A stretch of DNA of 64,000 bases from Andeanibacterium sp036384795 (GTDB lineage: Bacteria; Pseudomonadota; Alphaproteobacteria; Sphingomonadales; Sphingomonadaceae). Under the pieces are notes generated by a model. The model did no database searches, was not told where the DNA came from, and worked only from the letters and a program-made list of their open reading frames with translations. Below, one piece after another: positions 41,398 through 50,399 of this stretch. The stretch is from positions 14,121 through 78,120 of the forward strand of contig DASVLP010000078.1 of NCBI GenBank assembly GCA_036384795.1. The letters are read 5' to 3'. The position numbers and the translations under genes were made by a program. The number at the start of each line of letters is the position of its first letter. Position 1 is the stretch's first letter.

Positions 41398-44271
41398 CTA
41401 CTTCGCCCCGCCTTGCGCCGCTTTCTTCGGCAGCACGTCGATCTCCAACCGCTGATCGGGGTCGAGGTAGCGCTGGGCCATCGCCTGCACGTCGGCGGCG
41501 GTCAGGCCCTGGACGATCTCCTTGCCTTTCAGGAAGCGGTCGATCCGCTCGGGCTTGCTCTGGGCGCGCTCGACGAGGTTCATCCAGCCCTCGTTGGTCT
41601 TGAGCGCGTTGTCGTAGGCTTCGAGCAGCGGCTGACGCGCGCGCAGCAGCACGTCGTCGTCCACCGGGGCGGCGCGCAGCTTGGCGATCGTCTCGATCAT
41701 CGCCTTGCGGGTCGCGTCGACTTGCGAGGTATCGACCGATGCCTCGATCTCGAACGTCCCCCAGCCGGGATAATAGCGCGACTGCTCGGCCTCGACCTGC
41801 GGCGAGTACGTCTGGCCCAGTTCCTCGCGCAAATTGTCGGTCAGCTCGATGTCCACCACCCGCTGGAGCATCTCGAGCTTGCGGTCCTCGACGAAGTCCT
41901 TGTTGTCGCGGGTCGGCCAGTCGAAATCGACCAGCGCCTGGTTCGCCGCACCCGTGTGATAGAGCGTGTGGACCCCGCGCTGCGCGGTGAAGCTGCGGTC
42001 GCGGTTGTCGGTGTAGGGCCGATCCTGGGGCTCGCGCGCCGGCAGCGCGCCCAGCGTCTTGGCCACCAGCGCGATTGCGTTGCTCTCGTCGATATCACCC
42101 ACCAGCGCGAGCTCCAGCGAGCCGTGCTGCAGCCGGTCGCCGATCGTCGACTTGAGCTGCGCGAAGGTCTGCCCGAGGTAGGCTCCCTCGGGCTGCAGGG
42201 TGAAGCGCGGATCGTTGTCGCTGACGATCGCGTCCTGCTGGATCTGAAGCACCCGCTCGGGCGTGGCGTCCTTGCTCGCGAAATAGTTTGCGACGCCGCG
42301 GCGATACTGCTCTTCGCCTTGCGGACGATAGCCCGGATCGGTGATCGAGGCGGTCAGCAAGTCGAGCTGCAGCTCCAGATCGCGCGGCGTCGTCGTTCCC
42401 GCCATCACGAACGTCTCGACGTCCGGATTGATCGAGAAATCGACGCTGTGGCCGGCGAGGATCGACTGGAGATCGTCGTACGAATGCTTGCCGAGGCCCC
42501 CGAGCGGCAGCAGCGGCACCATGTTGGTCGCGATCGGATCGGACTTGGTGTCGAGCATCTGGCCGCCGTCGAGGTTGAGCTCGAAGTTCACCCGGTCGCG
42601 CTTGATGTCGGTGCGCTTGAGGTTGAGGCGCACGCCGTTGGCGAAGTCGATCGTGCGGATGCCCAGGCGCGGATCGATCTTGTCCGAGACGACCTGACCG
42701 GGGTTGCCGAAATCGGTGTAGCCGAACTCGCCCAGGTCGGCCGCGCTGGCCTGCACGATCGGCGCGGCCATGTCCGCGTTCCACGCATCGCGCAGCGCCT
42801 TTTCGCCGCCTTCGGGCGCGGTGCGGCCCTCGAAGCGCAGCAGCGGGTTGTCGAGCGGGATGGCCTCGGTTTCGAGCGCGGCCAGCACCGCCTCGGGGGT
42901 GATCTCGGGCTGCATGGCGTTGAACCGGTCGAGTTGGCTTTGCGGCGTGGTCGGCACCTGGTCATCGTGCAGCAGGTTGATCGCTTCGTTGGTGTAAGTC
43001 GAATTGTTGAGCGTGTCGGCTGCCGCTGCAGTGTTTTCGAGGCTGGTGCGGATATTGGCGACCTGCTCTGCGACTTCGGGCTTGGTGAAGCCGAACTTCA
43101 TTGCCCGGCGGTATTCCGCGGCGGCCGCATCGAGACCCCTACGCCACTCGCCGTTGCCGGTGTCGATCGACAGGCTGGTGGTGCGCACCGTCTTGAACAG
43201 GTTCTCGGTCGAGAAGTTCGCGTCGCGGAACGGGGGGTTGTCGCCGTGGGCCAGGCGTTCCAGCCGCCGGTTGACGATGCCGTAGCCGATCTGTCGCAGC
43301 AGCTTGAGCTTGCGGTTGGCGATCGTGTCGGGCTCATCGAGCCACGGGCCGTTGACCGCGACGGTCACGCCTTCGGACAGCGCGGGATCGACATAGACCT
43401 CGGTCAAGCCTTTGCGGGCGAAGTCGACCGGCCCAGCCTTGGGTTCGGGCTGCGTCGGGGCCGGTTTCCAGTCGCTGAAATGCTGCCGGATCTTGGCTTC
43501 GACCAGCGCCGGATCGAAGTCCCCGACCACGATCAGGGTCACGTTGCCGGGCGTGTAAGCGCGGCTCCAGAACGCCTTGAGGTTTTGCGAGTTCGCGGCG
43601 TCGAGCGTTTCGGTGGTGCCGATCGGAAAGCGTGCGGCGAACTTCGCTTGCGGGTAAAGGAACTGCCAGGCATCGTGGAAGTCGCGGTACGAGAACGTGT
43701 CGCGCACGCGCTTTTCTGACAGCACCACCCCGCGCTCCCGGTCGATCGCGCCCTGGTTGAAGCTCAGTTCGCTCGAAGTCTCGCGCATCAGCATCAGCGC
43801 CGTATCGAGCAAGTCGGGGTCGTTGCGCGGCAGGTCGAGCTGATACAGCGTGAGGTCGAAGCTGGTCGACGCGTTGGTATCGGCCCCGAACGCCAGCCCC
43901 TTGCGCTCGAGCAGCTTGACCATCTCGCCTTCGGGCACGTGGGTCGAGCCGTTAAACGCCATGTGCTCGATGAAATGGGCGTAGCCCTGCTCGGCATCGG
44001 TTTCCGAAATCGACCCGGCATTCACGTAGAGCCGCACTTGTGCTTGCGCCTTAGGGGTGGCGTTTGGGCGAATGATGTAGCGCATCCCGTTCGGGAGCTT
44101 GCCGAACTTGAACGTCGGATCGACCGGCAGGTCGCTCTTCTGCCAGGCCCAGTCGGGCTTCGCGACCGCGTGGGCGGCGGGAGCCTTGGCGAGCAGCGGC
44201 GCCTGCGGCGCGGCGAGCGTGAGGGCGAGCAGTGCGGCGCCCGCGGTCAGAGCCTTGAAGCGAAGTCTCAT
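41398..44271 (-). CDS. Secreted M16-family metallopeptidase (two-repeat form), second gene
   Basis: 957 residues from ATG 44271 (ribosome site GGGAGA). A signal peptide (about 1-30) is followed by a first M16 domain with HXXEH at 99-103 ('HFIEHMAFNGST') and the third zinc ligand Glu downstream, an M16_C region, and a second catalytically dead M16 pair. The same fold as the gene at 9.8 kb, but with the standard 'HMAFNG' sequence. It is periplasmic or outer-membrane associated, of unknown substrate. It is inserted with an M20 gene between purS and purC. Confidence 0.93.
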   Translation of the reverse strand: MRLRFKALTAGAALLALTLAAPQAPLLAKAPAAHAVAKPDWAWQKSDLPVDPTFKFGKLPNGMRYIIRPNATPKAQAQVRLYVNAGSISETDAEQGYAHFIEHMAFNGSTHVPEGEMVKLLERKGLAFGADTNASTSFDLTLYQLDLPRNDPDLLDTALMLMRETSSELSFNQGAIDRERGVVLSEKRVRDTFSYRDFHDAWQFLYPQAKFAARFPIGTTETLDAANSQNLKAFWSRAYTPGNVTLIVVGDFDPALVEAKIRQHFSDWKPAPTQPEPKAGPVDFARKGLTEVYVDPALSEGVTVAVNGPWLDEPDTIANRKLKLLRQIGYGIVNRRLERLAHGDNPPFRDANFSTENLFKTVRTTSLSIDTGNGEWRRGLDAAAAEYRRAMKFGFTKPEVAEQVANIRTSLENTAAAADTLNNSTYTNEAINLLHDDQVPTTPQSQLDRFNAMQPEITPEAVLAALETEAIPLDNPLLRFEGRTAPEGGEKALRDAWNADMAAPIVQASAADLGEFGYTDFGNPGQVVSDKIDPRLGIRTIDFANGVRLNLKRTDIKRDRVNFELNLDGGQMLDTKSDPIATNMVPLLPLGGLGKHSYDDLQSILAGHSVDFSINPDVETFVMAGTTTPRDLELQLDLLTASITDPGYRPQGEEQYRRGVANYFASKDATPERVLQIQQDAIVSDNDPRFTLQPEGAYLGQTFAQLKSTIGDRLQHGSLELALVGDIDESNAIALVAKTLGALPAREPQDRPYTDNRDRSFTAQRGVHTLYHTGAANQALVDFDWPTRDNKDFVEDRKLEMLQRVVDIELTDNLREELGQTYSPQVEAEQSRYYPGWGTFEIEASVDTSQVDATRKAMIETIAKLRAAPVDDDVLLRARQPLLEAYDNALKTNEGWMNLVERAQSKPERIDRFLKGKEIVQGLTAADVQAMAQRYLDPDQRLEIDVLPKKAAQGGAK

Positions 44272-44397
44272 CGGTCTCCCGTGCCCCTGCGGCGGCAGGG
44301 TCCGTCTCAGGTGCGGCGCGGCCGCTGACAAGCCTCGCCTAAGCGAAGGCGCTGCCCCTGTGAAGCCAAGAGACTGAATGCGGGGTGAAAGTGGGTC

Positions 44398-45726
44398 TCA
44401 CTTCTTCCCGAGCACGTCCAATACCGCCAGCGTCATCGCGGTCACGCCGGTGCGGATCGTCGGCTCGGGCACCGGCGCGAAATACGGCGAATGATTGGGA
44501 GGGAGCGGCTTGCCGGCGGCCTGGCCGGCGGCGACTTTGGCGGGATCGTAGACTCCGATCGTGAAGAACAGCGATTTCGTCACGCCGGCATTGACGTATG
44601 CCGAGTAGTCCTCGCTCGCGGTGCCCGGCCGCGGCTGCTCGGTTGCGTTTGCGCCAAACGCCGCTTTGAACACCTTGCCCACTTCGGCCGTCAAAGCCGG
44701 ATCGTTGACCACCGCGTCATACGAATGGCCGCCGATCGCGATGTCGGGCTCCGGCGCTCCGGCCATCGCGGCCTCCGCCCGGGCGACGCGTTCGACCCCC
44801 GACTTGAGCTTCGCGCGCGTGGCAGGATCGAAACTGCGGATCGTCCCGCGCAACACCACCCGTTCGGGGATGATGTTGCCCGCGCTGCCGCCCTCGATCG
44901 CGCCGATGGTCACGACGCCCGGCTCCTGCGGGTCCTTCTCGCGGCTGATCACGCTTTGCACGTCGACCACGAAACGCGACGCGATCAGTACCGGGTCGAT
45001 GGTTGCGCTCGGATCGGCGCCGTGCCCTCCGCGGCCGTTGAAGGTGATCGCGATATCGTCGGAATTGCTGGTCAGCAGGCCAGGCCGATATTGCACGGTT
45101 CCGTATGCGACCGGCGTGGTGTGAAGCGCAAAAGCGTAATCGGGCTTGCCGAAGCGTTTGAACAGCCCGTCATCGATCATCGCCTGTGCACCGCCGCCGC
45201 CTTCTTCCGCAGGTTGGGCAATGAACATCAGGGTGCCGCTCCAGGCGGATTTGTTCGCGATCAGCGCATCGGCCGCCCCGACCCAGGCCGCCATGTGAAT
45301 GTCATGTCCGCACGCGTGATCGACATAGGTTTCGCGTCCGTTCCATTCGGTCTGGACATGCGAGGCGTAGGGCAGCCCGGTCAGCTCTTGCAGCGGCAAT
45401 GCGTCGAGCTCGGTGCGGACCATTACGGTCGGCCCGGGACCGTTGCGATAAATGGCGACGACCCCTGTCTTGCCTACGTGCTCGGTGACTTCGAAGCCAA
45501 GCGACCGCATCTGCTGCGCCAGCAGGGCGGCGGTGCGCGTCTCGGCGAATCCCAGCTCCGGATGCGCGTGGATGTCTTTGTAGAGCGCGTCGAGGCGGGG
45601 ATAGCTCGTGTCGAGCCGGTGGCCGATCTCGGCGACGGCCTGCGCGGGCCGCGGCTGGGCGAGGGCGGGAGCAGCAGTGACAACGAGAATGGCGGATAGA
45701 GGACGAAGAAAACTCATCACCGGCAT
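44398..45726 (-). CDS. Secreted M20-family amidohydrolase (hippurate-hydrolase/aminoacylase type)
   Basis: 442 residues: signal peptide (about 1-23, 'AAPALAQ'), metal-site blocks 'HAHPELGFAETRT' and 'VDHACGHDIHMAAW' (Cys-His metal pair), 'QPAEEGGGGAQAMIDDGLF' (catalytic Glu-Glu) and a small lid domain with 'FNGRGGHGADPS'. The family hydrolyses N-acyl amino acids, hippurate or related amides. A signal peptide indicates periplasmic use. It is next to the M16 gene on the same strand, so the two may work together on exported peptides. The start at 45726 has GGAG at the right distance. Confidence 0.92.
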   Translation of the reverse strand: MPVMSFLRPLSAILVVTAAPALAQPRPAQAVAEIGHRLDTSYPRLDALYKDIHAHPELGFAETRTAALLAQQMRSLGFEVTEHVGKTGVVAIYRNGPGPTVMVRTELDALPLQELTGLPYASHVQTEWNGRETYVDHACGHDIHMAAWVGAADALIANKSAWSGTLMFIAQPAEEGGGGAQAMIDDGLFKRFGKPDYAFALHTTPVAYGTVQYRPGLLTSNSDDIAITFNGRGGHGADPSATIDPVLIASRFVVDVQSVISREKDPQEPGVVTIGAIEGGSAGNIIPERVVLRGTIRSFDPATRAKLKSGVERVARAEAAMAGAPEPDIAIGGHSYDAVVNDPALTAEVGKVFKAAFGANATEQPRPGTASEDYSAYVNAGVTKSLFFTIGVYDPAKVAAGQAAGKPLPPNHSPYFAPVPEPTIRTGVTAMTLAVLDVLGKK

Positions 45727-45799
45727 TTTCTAGCTCCGCGAAAGCGGGGTGAACAACAGCCCGCGCAGCCCCGCCCGCCCGCGGAGACCGGAACGGGAG

Positions 45800-46600
45800 T
45801 TACTTCTTCGGCTTTTCCACCCGGCCACGCAACTTGCGGTGCGCCGACAAGTCGAAGATCTCGCCGGTGGACGGATCGTCCTGCAGCAGCCCTAGCCGCC
45901 GGGCGACTTCCTGGTAGGCTTCTTCCTCGCCGCCGAGATCGCGCCGGAAGCGGTCCTTGTCGAGCTTCTCGCCGGTCGCCATGTCCCACAGGCGGCAGCC
46001 GTCGGGGCTGATTTCGTCAGCCAGGATCACCCGGCTGTAGTCGCCGTCCCAGATGCGGCCGAACTCGAGCTTGAAGTCGATCAGGCGGATGTTGATCGCG
46101 GCGAACATGCCAGACATGAAGTCGTTCACCCGGATCGCCATTGCCGAGATGTCCTGCATCTCGTCGTTCGACGCCCAGCCGAAGCACGCGATGTGCTCTT
46201 CGGCGACCATCGGGTCGTTCAGCGCATCGTCCTTGTAGTAGTATTCGATCAGCGTGTGCGGCAGCGGCTCGCCTTCCTCGATCCCGAGGCGCTGCGAGAT
46301 CGAGCCGGCGGCGACGTTGCGCACCACCACTTCGAGCGGGATGATCTCGACCTGGCGGATCAATTGCTCGCGCATGTTGAGGCGCCGGATGAAATGCGTC
46401 GGGATGCCGATGTGCGAGAGGCGCGTGAACACATGCTCGCTGATGCGGTTGTTGATCACGCCCTTGCCGTTGATCGTGCCCTTTTTCTGGGCGTTGAACG
46501 CGGTCGCATCGTCCTTGAAATACTGGATCAGCGTGCCGGGCTCCGGCCCCTCGTAGAGGATCTTGGCCTTGCCTTCGTAGATCTGGCGGCGGCGGGTCAT
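45800..46600 (-). CDS. purC: Phosphoribosylaminoimidazole-succinocarboxamide synthase
   Basis: SAICAR synthase of purine synthesis: ligates CAIR with aspartate using ATP. 266 residues with 'RQIYEGKAKILYEG' near the start, 'DDATAFNAQKKGTINGKG', 'PLEVVVRNVAAGS' and 'LIDFKLEFG', all PurC signatures. ATG 46600 has GAGGAAAT upstream; longer frame starts are not supported. In relatives purC is followed by purS-purQ-purL; here M20 and M16 peptidase genes come between. Confidence 0.97.
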   Translation of the reverse strand: MTRRRQIYEGKAKILYEGPEPGTLIQYFKDDATAFNAQKKGTINGKGVINNRISEHVFTRLSHIGIPTHFIRRLNMREQLIRQVEIIPLEVVVRNVAAGSISQRLGIEEGEPLPHTLIEYYYKDDALNDPMVAEEHIACFGWASNDEMQDISAMAIRVNDFMSGMFAAINIRLIDFKLEFGRIWDGDYSRVILADEISPDGCRLWDMATGEKLDKDRFRRDLGGEEEAYQEVARRLGLLQDDPSTGEIFDLSAHRKLRGRVEKPKK

Positions 46601-46758
46601 GGGATTTCCTCGAAAAAACCAAGCCCCGGCGCTTGCGAGTCGGGTCTGCGACTGCACGGCCGGGGCGGACCGGCAGCATATAGGCCCAGCGGCCCGAAAA
46701 GCAATTGTGGGGTAGCCCGCGATTGCTTACTCCGGATGCAAATCCACAGGAGAGGCAT

Positions 46759-47247
46759 ATGAACACCGACCGCAGAACCGTGCTGGGCGCCGCAACCGCG
46801 CTGACCGCCATGATGTCCGCCAGAGCCGGCGCTGCCGAAACGTCGAACGCTCCTGCCGCGGGGCCCGCGCGGGGGCCGAAGGGAATCATGGAGATCATCC
46901 GCATCTACAGCGACGAGAACGGCGTATCGCACTACGAGCGGGTGAAGGTGATGGGCTCGCCCAAGCCGCTGCCGGTCGAGTCGGTGGTTGCCAGCTCGAT
47001 CGCGCAAGGGACCGAGGATTGGCACCACGCGCCATACAAGACTTTCACGATCAACGTCGTCGGCGATATCGAGGGTGAAGTGAGCGACGGCACGCGGGTG
47101 AAGATCGGCAAGGGCGACCTGGTCTATCTCGAGGATTTCACCGGCAAAGGGCATGTCACCCACCTGCTGACCCCGGTCGCCAACCTGTTCATCCGGATGA
47201 AGCCGGATTTCGATCTGCTCAAGTGGGCAAGCGAGGAGCCCGCGTAG
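46759..47247 (+). CDS. Exported small beta-barrel/cupin-like protein
   Basis: 162 residues. The N-terminus 'MNTDRRTVLGAATALTAMMS' has a twin Arg-like signal, so Tat export is possible. The body resembles a cupin-like single barrel: 'QGTEDWHHAPYKTFTINVVG', 'RVKIGKGDLVYLEDFTGKGH'. 'HH' plus a later His could bind a metal. I cannot give a function. A strong ribosome site (CAGGAGAGG) precedes ATG 46759. It lies 55 bases upstream of bioF, but nothing ties it to biotin. Confidence 0.75.
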   Translation: MNTDRRTVLGAATALTAMMSARAGAAETSNAPAAGPARGPKGIMEIIRIYSDENGVSHYERVKVMGSPKPLPVESVVASSIAQGTEDWHHAPYKTFTINVVGDIEGEVSDGTRVKIGKGDLVYLEDFTGKGHVTHLLTPVANLFIRMKPDFDLLKWASEEPA

Positions 47248-47302
47248 CCGAGTCCATCGGCAGGGTTTGTCGGCGCTGCGCTCTTGCGCCATAGGGCGCG
47301 CG

Positions 47303-48430
47303 ATGCCCGATCTGTTTGCCGGCCAGCGAAGGGACCTTGCCGCATTGGCGGATAATGCACGGCTGCGCTCGCTGACGCCGGTCAAGGGCGTCGACTTCGC
47401 GTCGAACGATTATCTCGGTCTCGCCAATTCCTCGCGGCTCAAGCGGGCGGTCGAGGAGGCGATCGGACGCGGCGTGCCGATCGGGTCGGGCGGGTCGCGG
47501 CTGTTGCGCGGCAACGATCCCGAGCACGAAGCGCTCGAGGCCGAGGCGGCGGCGTTCTTCGGCAGCGAGAGCGCGTTGTTCTTCGCCAACGGTTATGGTG
47601 CGAACTCGGCGCTGCTGGCGACGTTGCCGCAGCGGGGGGACCTGATCGTCTATGATGCGCTGATCCATGCCAGCGCGCACGAGGGGCTGCGGCTCACCCG
47701 TGCCGAGACAGCCGAGGCGGCGCATGGCGACGTCGGCACTTTTGAGGACGCCATCGCCCGGTGGCGCAAGACGGGTGGAAAAGGGCGGGCGTGGATTGTC
47801 GCCGAGAGCCTTTATTCGATGGACGGCGACCGCGCGCCATTGGCCGATTTGCTGGCGCTCGCCGACGAGTACGAAGCGATCCTGCTGCTCGACGAAGCCC
47901 ATGCGACCGGCGTGTTCGGCGCGCGGGGCAGGGGCCTTGCCGACGGGCTCGACGGGCGCGAGAACCTGATCGTGCTGCGCACCTGCGGCAAGGCGCTCGG
48001 CTGCGAAGGGGCGCTGGTCTGCGGGCCGAAAGTGGTGCGCGATCACCTGGTCAACCGCGGGCGCGGGTTCATCTTCTCGACCGCCCCCAGCCCGCTGATG
48101 GCCGCCGCGGTGCGCGAGGCGCTGCGGATCGTCGCCGACGAGCCGGAGCGGCGCGACGCGCTACAGGCGCTGGTGCGGCAGGCGGAAGGCGCTTTGGCGC
48201 CGCTCGGAGTTGCGGCGACCGGCTCGCAGATCCTCCCGCTGGTGCTCGGCGAGGAGGAGCGGACGATGGTGATCGCCTCAAAGGTGCAGGAAGCCGGCTT
48301 CGACGTGCGCGGCATCCGCCCGCCGACGGTGCCGGCGGGCACTTCGCGGCTGCGGATTTCGCTGACGCTGAATGCCATCGCGGGCGATGTCGCGGCGCTC
48401 GCGCAATGTCTCGGCGAGGTGTCGCGATGA
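47303..48430 (+). CDS. bioF: 8-amino-7-oxononanoate synthase
   Basis: A PLP enzyme that joins pimeloyl-ACP and alanine in biotin synthesis. 375 residues with 'FASNDYLGLANSSRLKRAVE', 'GSGGSRLLRGNDPEHEALEA', 'LLLDEAHATGVFG' and the PLP-lysine region 'RTCGKALGCEGA'. ATG 47303 (AGGG upstream) gives the standard start. Its stop overlaps the bioD ATG. First gene of bioF-bioD-bioA. Confidence 0.94.
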   Translation: MPDLFAGQRRDLAALADNARLRSLTPVKGVDFASNDYLGLANSSRLKRAVEEAIGRGVPIGSGGSRLLRGNDPEHEALEAEAAAFFGSESALFFANGYGANSALLATLPQRGDLIVYDALIHASAHEGLRLTRAETAEAAHGDVGTFEDAIARWRKTGGKGRAWIVAESLYSMDGDRAPLADLLALADEYEAILLLDEAHATGVFGARGRGLADGLDGRENLIVLRTCGKALGCEGALVCGPKVVRDHLVNRGRGFIFSTAPSPLMAAAVREALRIVADEPERRDALQALVRQAEGALAPLGVAATGSQILPLVLGEEERTMVIASKVQEAGFDVRGIRPPTVPAGTSRLRISLTLNAIAGDVAALAQCLGEVSR

Positions 48431-49035
48431 CCGGCTTCGTCGTCACCGGCACCGATACCGACGTCGGTAAGACGGTGTTTGCCGCTGCGCTCGCCGGGCA
48501 GCTCGGCGGGTGGTACTGGAAGCCGGTGCAAGCCGGGCTGGCGGATGGCACCGATGCCGAGCGGGTCACTGCGTTGTCCGGCCTGCCGCGCGAGCGGGTG
48601 CTGCCGGAGGCCTATCGGCTGGCCACGCCATGCTCGCCCCATAAGGCTGCCGAGATCGATGGCGTGACGATCGACCCGGCGCGGCTGGCGCTCCCCGAGC
48701 AGCGCCCGCTGGTGGTCGAGGGCGCGGGCGGGGCGCTGGTGCCGCTGGGCGGCGACCTGCTCTACGCGGACATGTTCGCCCGCTGGGGCCTGCCGGCCAT
48801 CGTCGTCGCCCGCACAACGCTGGGCACGATCAACCATTCGCTGCTGACGATCGAGGCGCTGCGCGCGCGCAGTGTGCCGATCCACGGCGTGGCGTTCATC
48901 GGCGATCCGGTCGAGGACAGCGAAGCGACGATTTGCCGCATCGGCGGAGTGCGGCGACTCGGGCGGCTGCCGTGGCTGGAACCGCTCGACCGTGACGGGC
49001 TGCGCAGCGCATTCGGCAGGGAAATCGCGCTGTGA
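48427..49035 (+). CDS. bioD: Dethiobiotin synthetase
   Basis: ATP-dependent carboxylation of DAPA to dethiobiotin. 202 residues, P-loop 'GTDTDVGKT' at 8-16, 'WYWKPVQAGL', 'VVEGAGGALVPLGGDLLYAD' and 'ARTTLGTINHSLLTIEALRA' are BioD blocks. It overlaps bioF by 4 bases and bioA by 4 bases, so translation of all three is coupled. Confidence 0.96.
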   Translation: MTGFVVTGTDTDVGKTVFAAALAGQLGGWYWKPVQAGLADGTDAERVTALSGLPRERVLPEAYRLATPCSPHKAAEIDGVTIDPARLALPEQRPLVVEGAGGALVPLGGDLLYADMFARWGLPAIVVARTTLGTINHSLLTIEALRARSVPIHGVAFIGDPVEDSEATICRIGGVRRLGRLPWLEPLDRDGLRSAFGREIAL

Positions 49036-50291
49036 GTTCGATTTGGCACCCGTTCACCCAGCACGGTCTGGAAGAGCCGATTCCGCTGGTGACCCGGGCG
49101 GAGGGCGCGGCGCTCTACACCGCCGACGGGCGGCGGATAATCGACGCGATCTCCTCGTGGTGGGTGACGACGCACGGCCACTGCCACCCGCGGATCATGG
49201 CGGCGATCCGGGAGCAGGCGGAGAAGCTCGACCAGTTGATCTTCGCCGGATGGACGCATGAGCCGGCGGAGGAGGTGGCGGCGGGGCTGCGGGCGATCAT
49301 GCCGGCCGAGCTGACGCGGGTGTTCTTCTCCGATTCCGGATCCACCGCAGTCGAGGTGGCGCTGAAGATGGCGCTCGGGTTCTTCGCCAACCGCGGAGAA
49401 AAACGCCATAGAATCATTGTGATGGAACACTCTTATCACGGCGATACGATCGGGGCGATGTCGGTCGGCGCGCGCGGGGTGTTCAACGCCGCTTACGCCC
49501 CGTTGCTGTTCGACGTCGGGCTCGTGCCGTTTCCGAGCAATCCGCAGCAAGCACTTGATGTGCTTGAAAAAGAATGTCGCGCAGGCGCCGCCGCGTTCAT
49601 CGTCGAGCCGCTGGTGCTCGGCGCCGGCGGAATGCTGATGTATCCCGCTGAAATCCTTGCCCAAATGCGCGCGATTTGCGCCGCGCACGGCACCTTGTTC
49701 ATCGCCGACGAAGTGATGACCGGCTGGGGCCGCACCGGGACCCTGCTGGCCTGCGAACAGGCCGGGGTGGTGCCGGATTTGCTGTGCCTGTCCAAAGGGT
49801 TGACCGGCGGCGCGCTGCCGCTCGCCGTCACGATGGCGACCGAACAGATCTGGGACGCGCACTATTCGCAAGACCGCGCCAAGACGTTCTTTCATTCTTC
49901 AAGTTATACCGCAAATCCAATAGCTTGCGCGGCCGCCGCAGCCAATCTCGCGATCTGGCGCGAAGAACCGGTGCTTCAGCGGGTCAACGACCTCGCAACG
50001 CGGGTACAACGGCACCACAACGCGCTCACAAGCGAGGCAACCGATCGTCGCCGCTGCGGCACGATCGGCGCGCTCGAATTGGGCGGAGGCGAGGGCAGCT
50101 ACCTGTCCGATCTCGGACCCAAGCTGCTCGCCCGGTTCCGCGCGGCGAACGTGCTGCTGCGCCCGCTCGGCAACACCGTCTACGTGATGCCGCCTTATTG
50201 CATTTCCGACGAGGACCTCGCCGCGATCTTCGCCGCGATCGAGGATGCGGCGGAATGGGTTGCGGATATTTCCGCGTCGTCCCGGGCTTGA
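49032..50291 (+). CDS. bioA: Adenosylmethionine-8-amino-7-oxononanoate aminotransferase
   Basis: Turns KAPA to DAPA with SAM as amino donor. 419 residues from GTG 49032: 'SIWHPFTQHGLEEPIPLVTR', 'DAISSWWVTTHGHCHPRIMA', PLP lysine K255 in 'LSKGLTGGALPLA', and 'ADEVMTGWGRTG'. The last five residues (ASSRA) and the stop lie inside a dispersed intergenic repeat, so the original C-terminus seems to have been replaced. bioB and the pimeloyl-making genes are not in the window. Confidence 0.95.
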   Translation: MSSIWHPFTQHGLEEPIPLVTRAEGAALYTADGRRIIDAISSWWVTTHGHCHPRIMAAIREQAEKLDQLIFAGWTHEPAEEVAAGLRAIMPAELTRVFFSDSGSTAVEVALKMALGFFANRGEKRHRIIVMEHSYHGDTIGAMSVGARGVFNAAYAPLLFDVGLVPFPSNPQQALDVLEKECRAGAAAFIVEPLVLGAGGMLMYPAEILAQMRAICAAHGTLFIADEVMTGWGRTGTLLACEQAGVVPDLLCLSKGLTGGALPLAVTMATEQIWDAHYSQDRAKTFFHSSSYTANPIACAAAAANLAIWREEPVLQRVNDLATRVQRHHNALTSEATDRRRCGTIGALELGGGEGSYLSDLGPKLLARFRAANVLLRPLGNTVYVMPPYCISDEDLAAIFAAIEDAAEWVADISASSRA

Positions 50292-50399
50292 CCCGGGACC
50301 GCTGGCCTCCTGGCGCACCAATCATTGCTCTACCCAGCGTCCAGCGATCCCGGCGTAGGCGCTTCGCGCCGTCTTCGACTCCGCCGCGATGACGTCATG
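50274..50399 (+). repeat. Dispersed intergenic palindromic repeat, copy 2
   Basis: Same element as 31063-31138, opposite orientation. It contains CCCGGGCTTGACCCGGG (50281-50297), a GGACCGCTGG arm, and CCAGCGATCC further right that can pair with it. It starts inside bioA and provides its final codons and stop, and ends near the stop of the Rieske gene, so it lies between convergent genes. Confidence 0.75.

Noticed and set aside
41368..43719. Plus-strand open frame of 783 codons
   Set aside because: It is antisense to the second M16 peptidase; shadow of codon bias.
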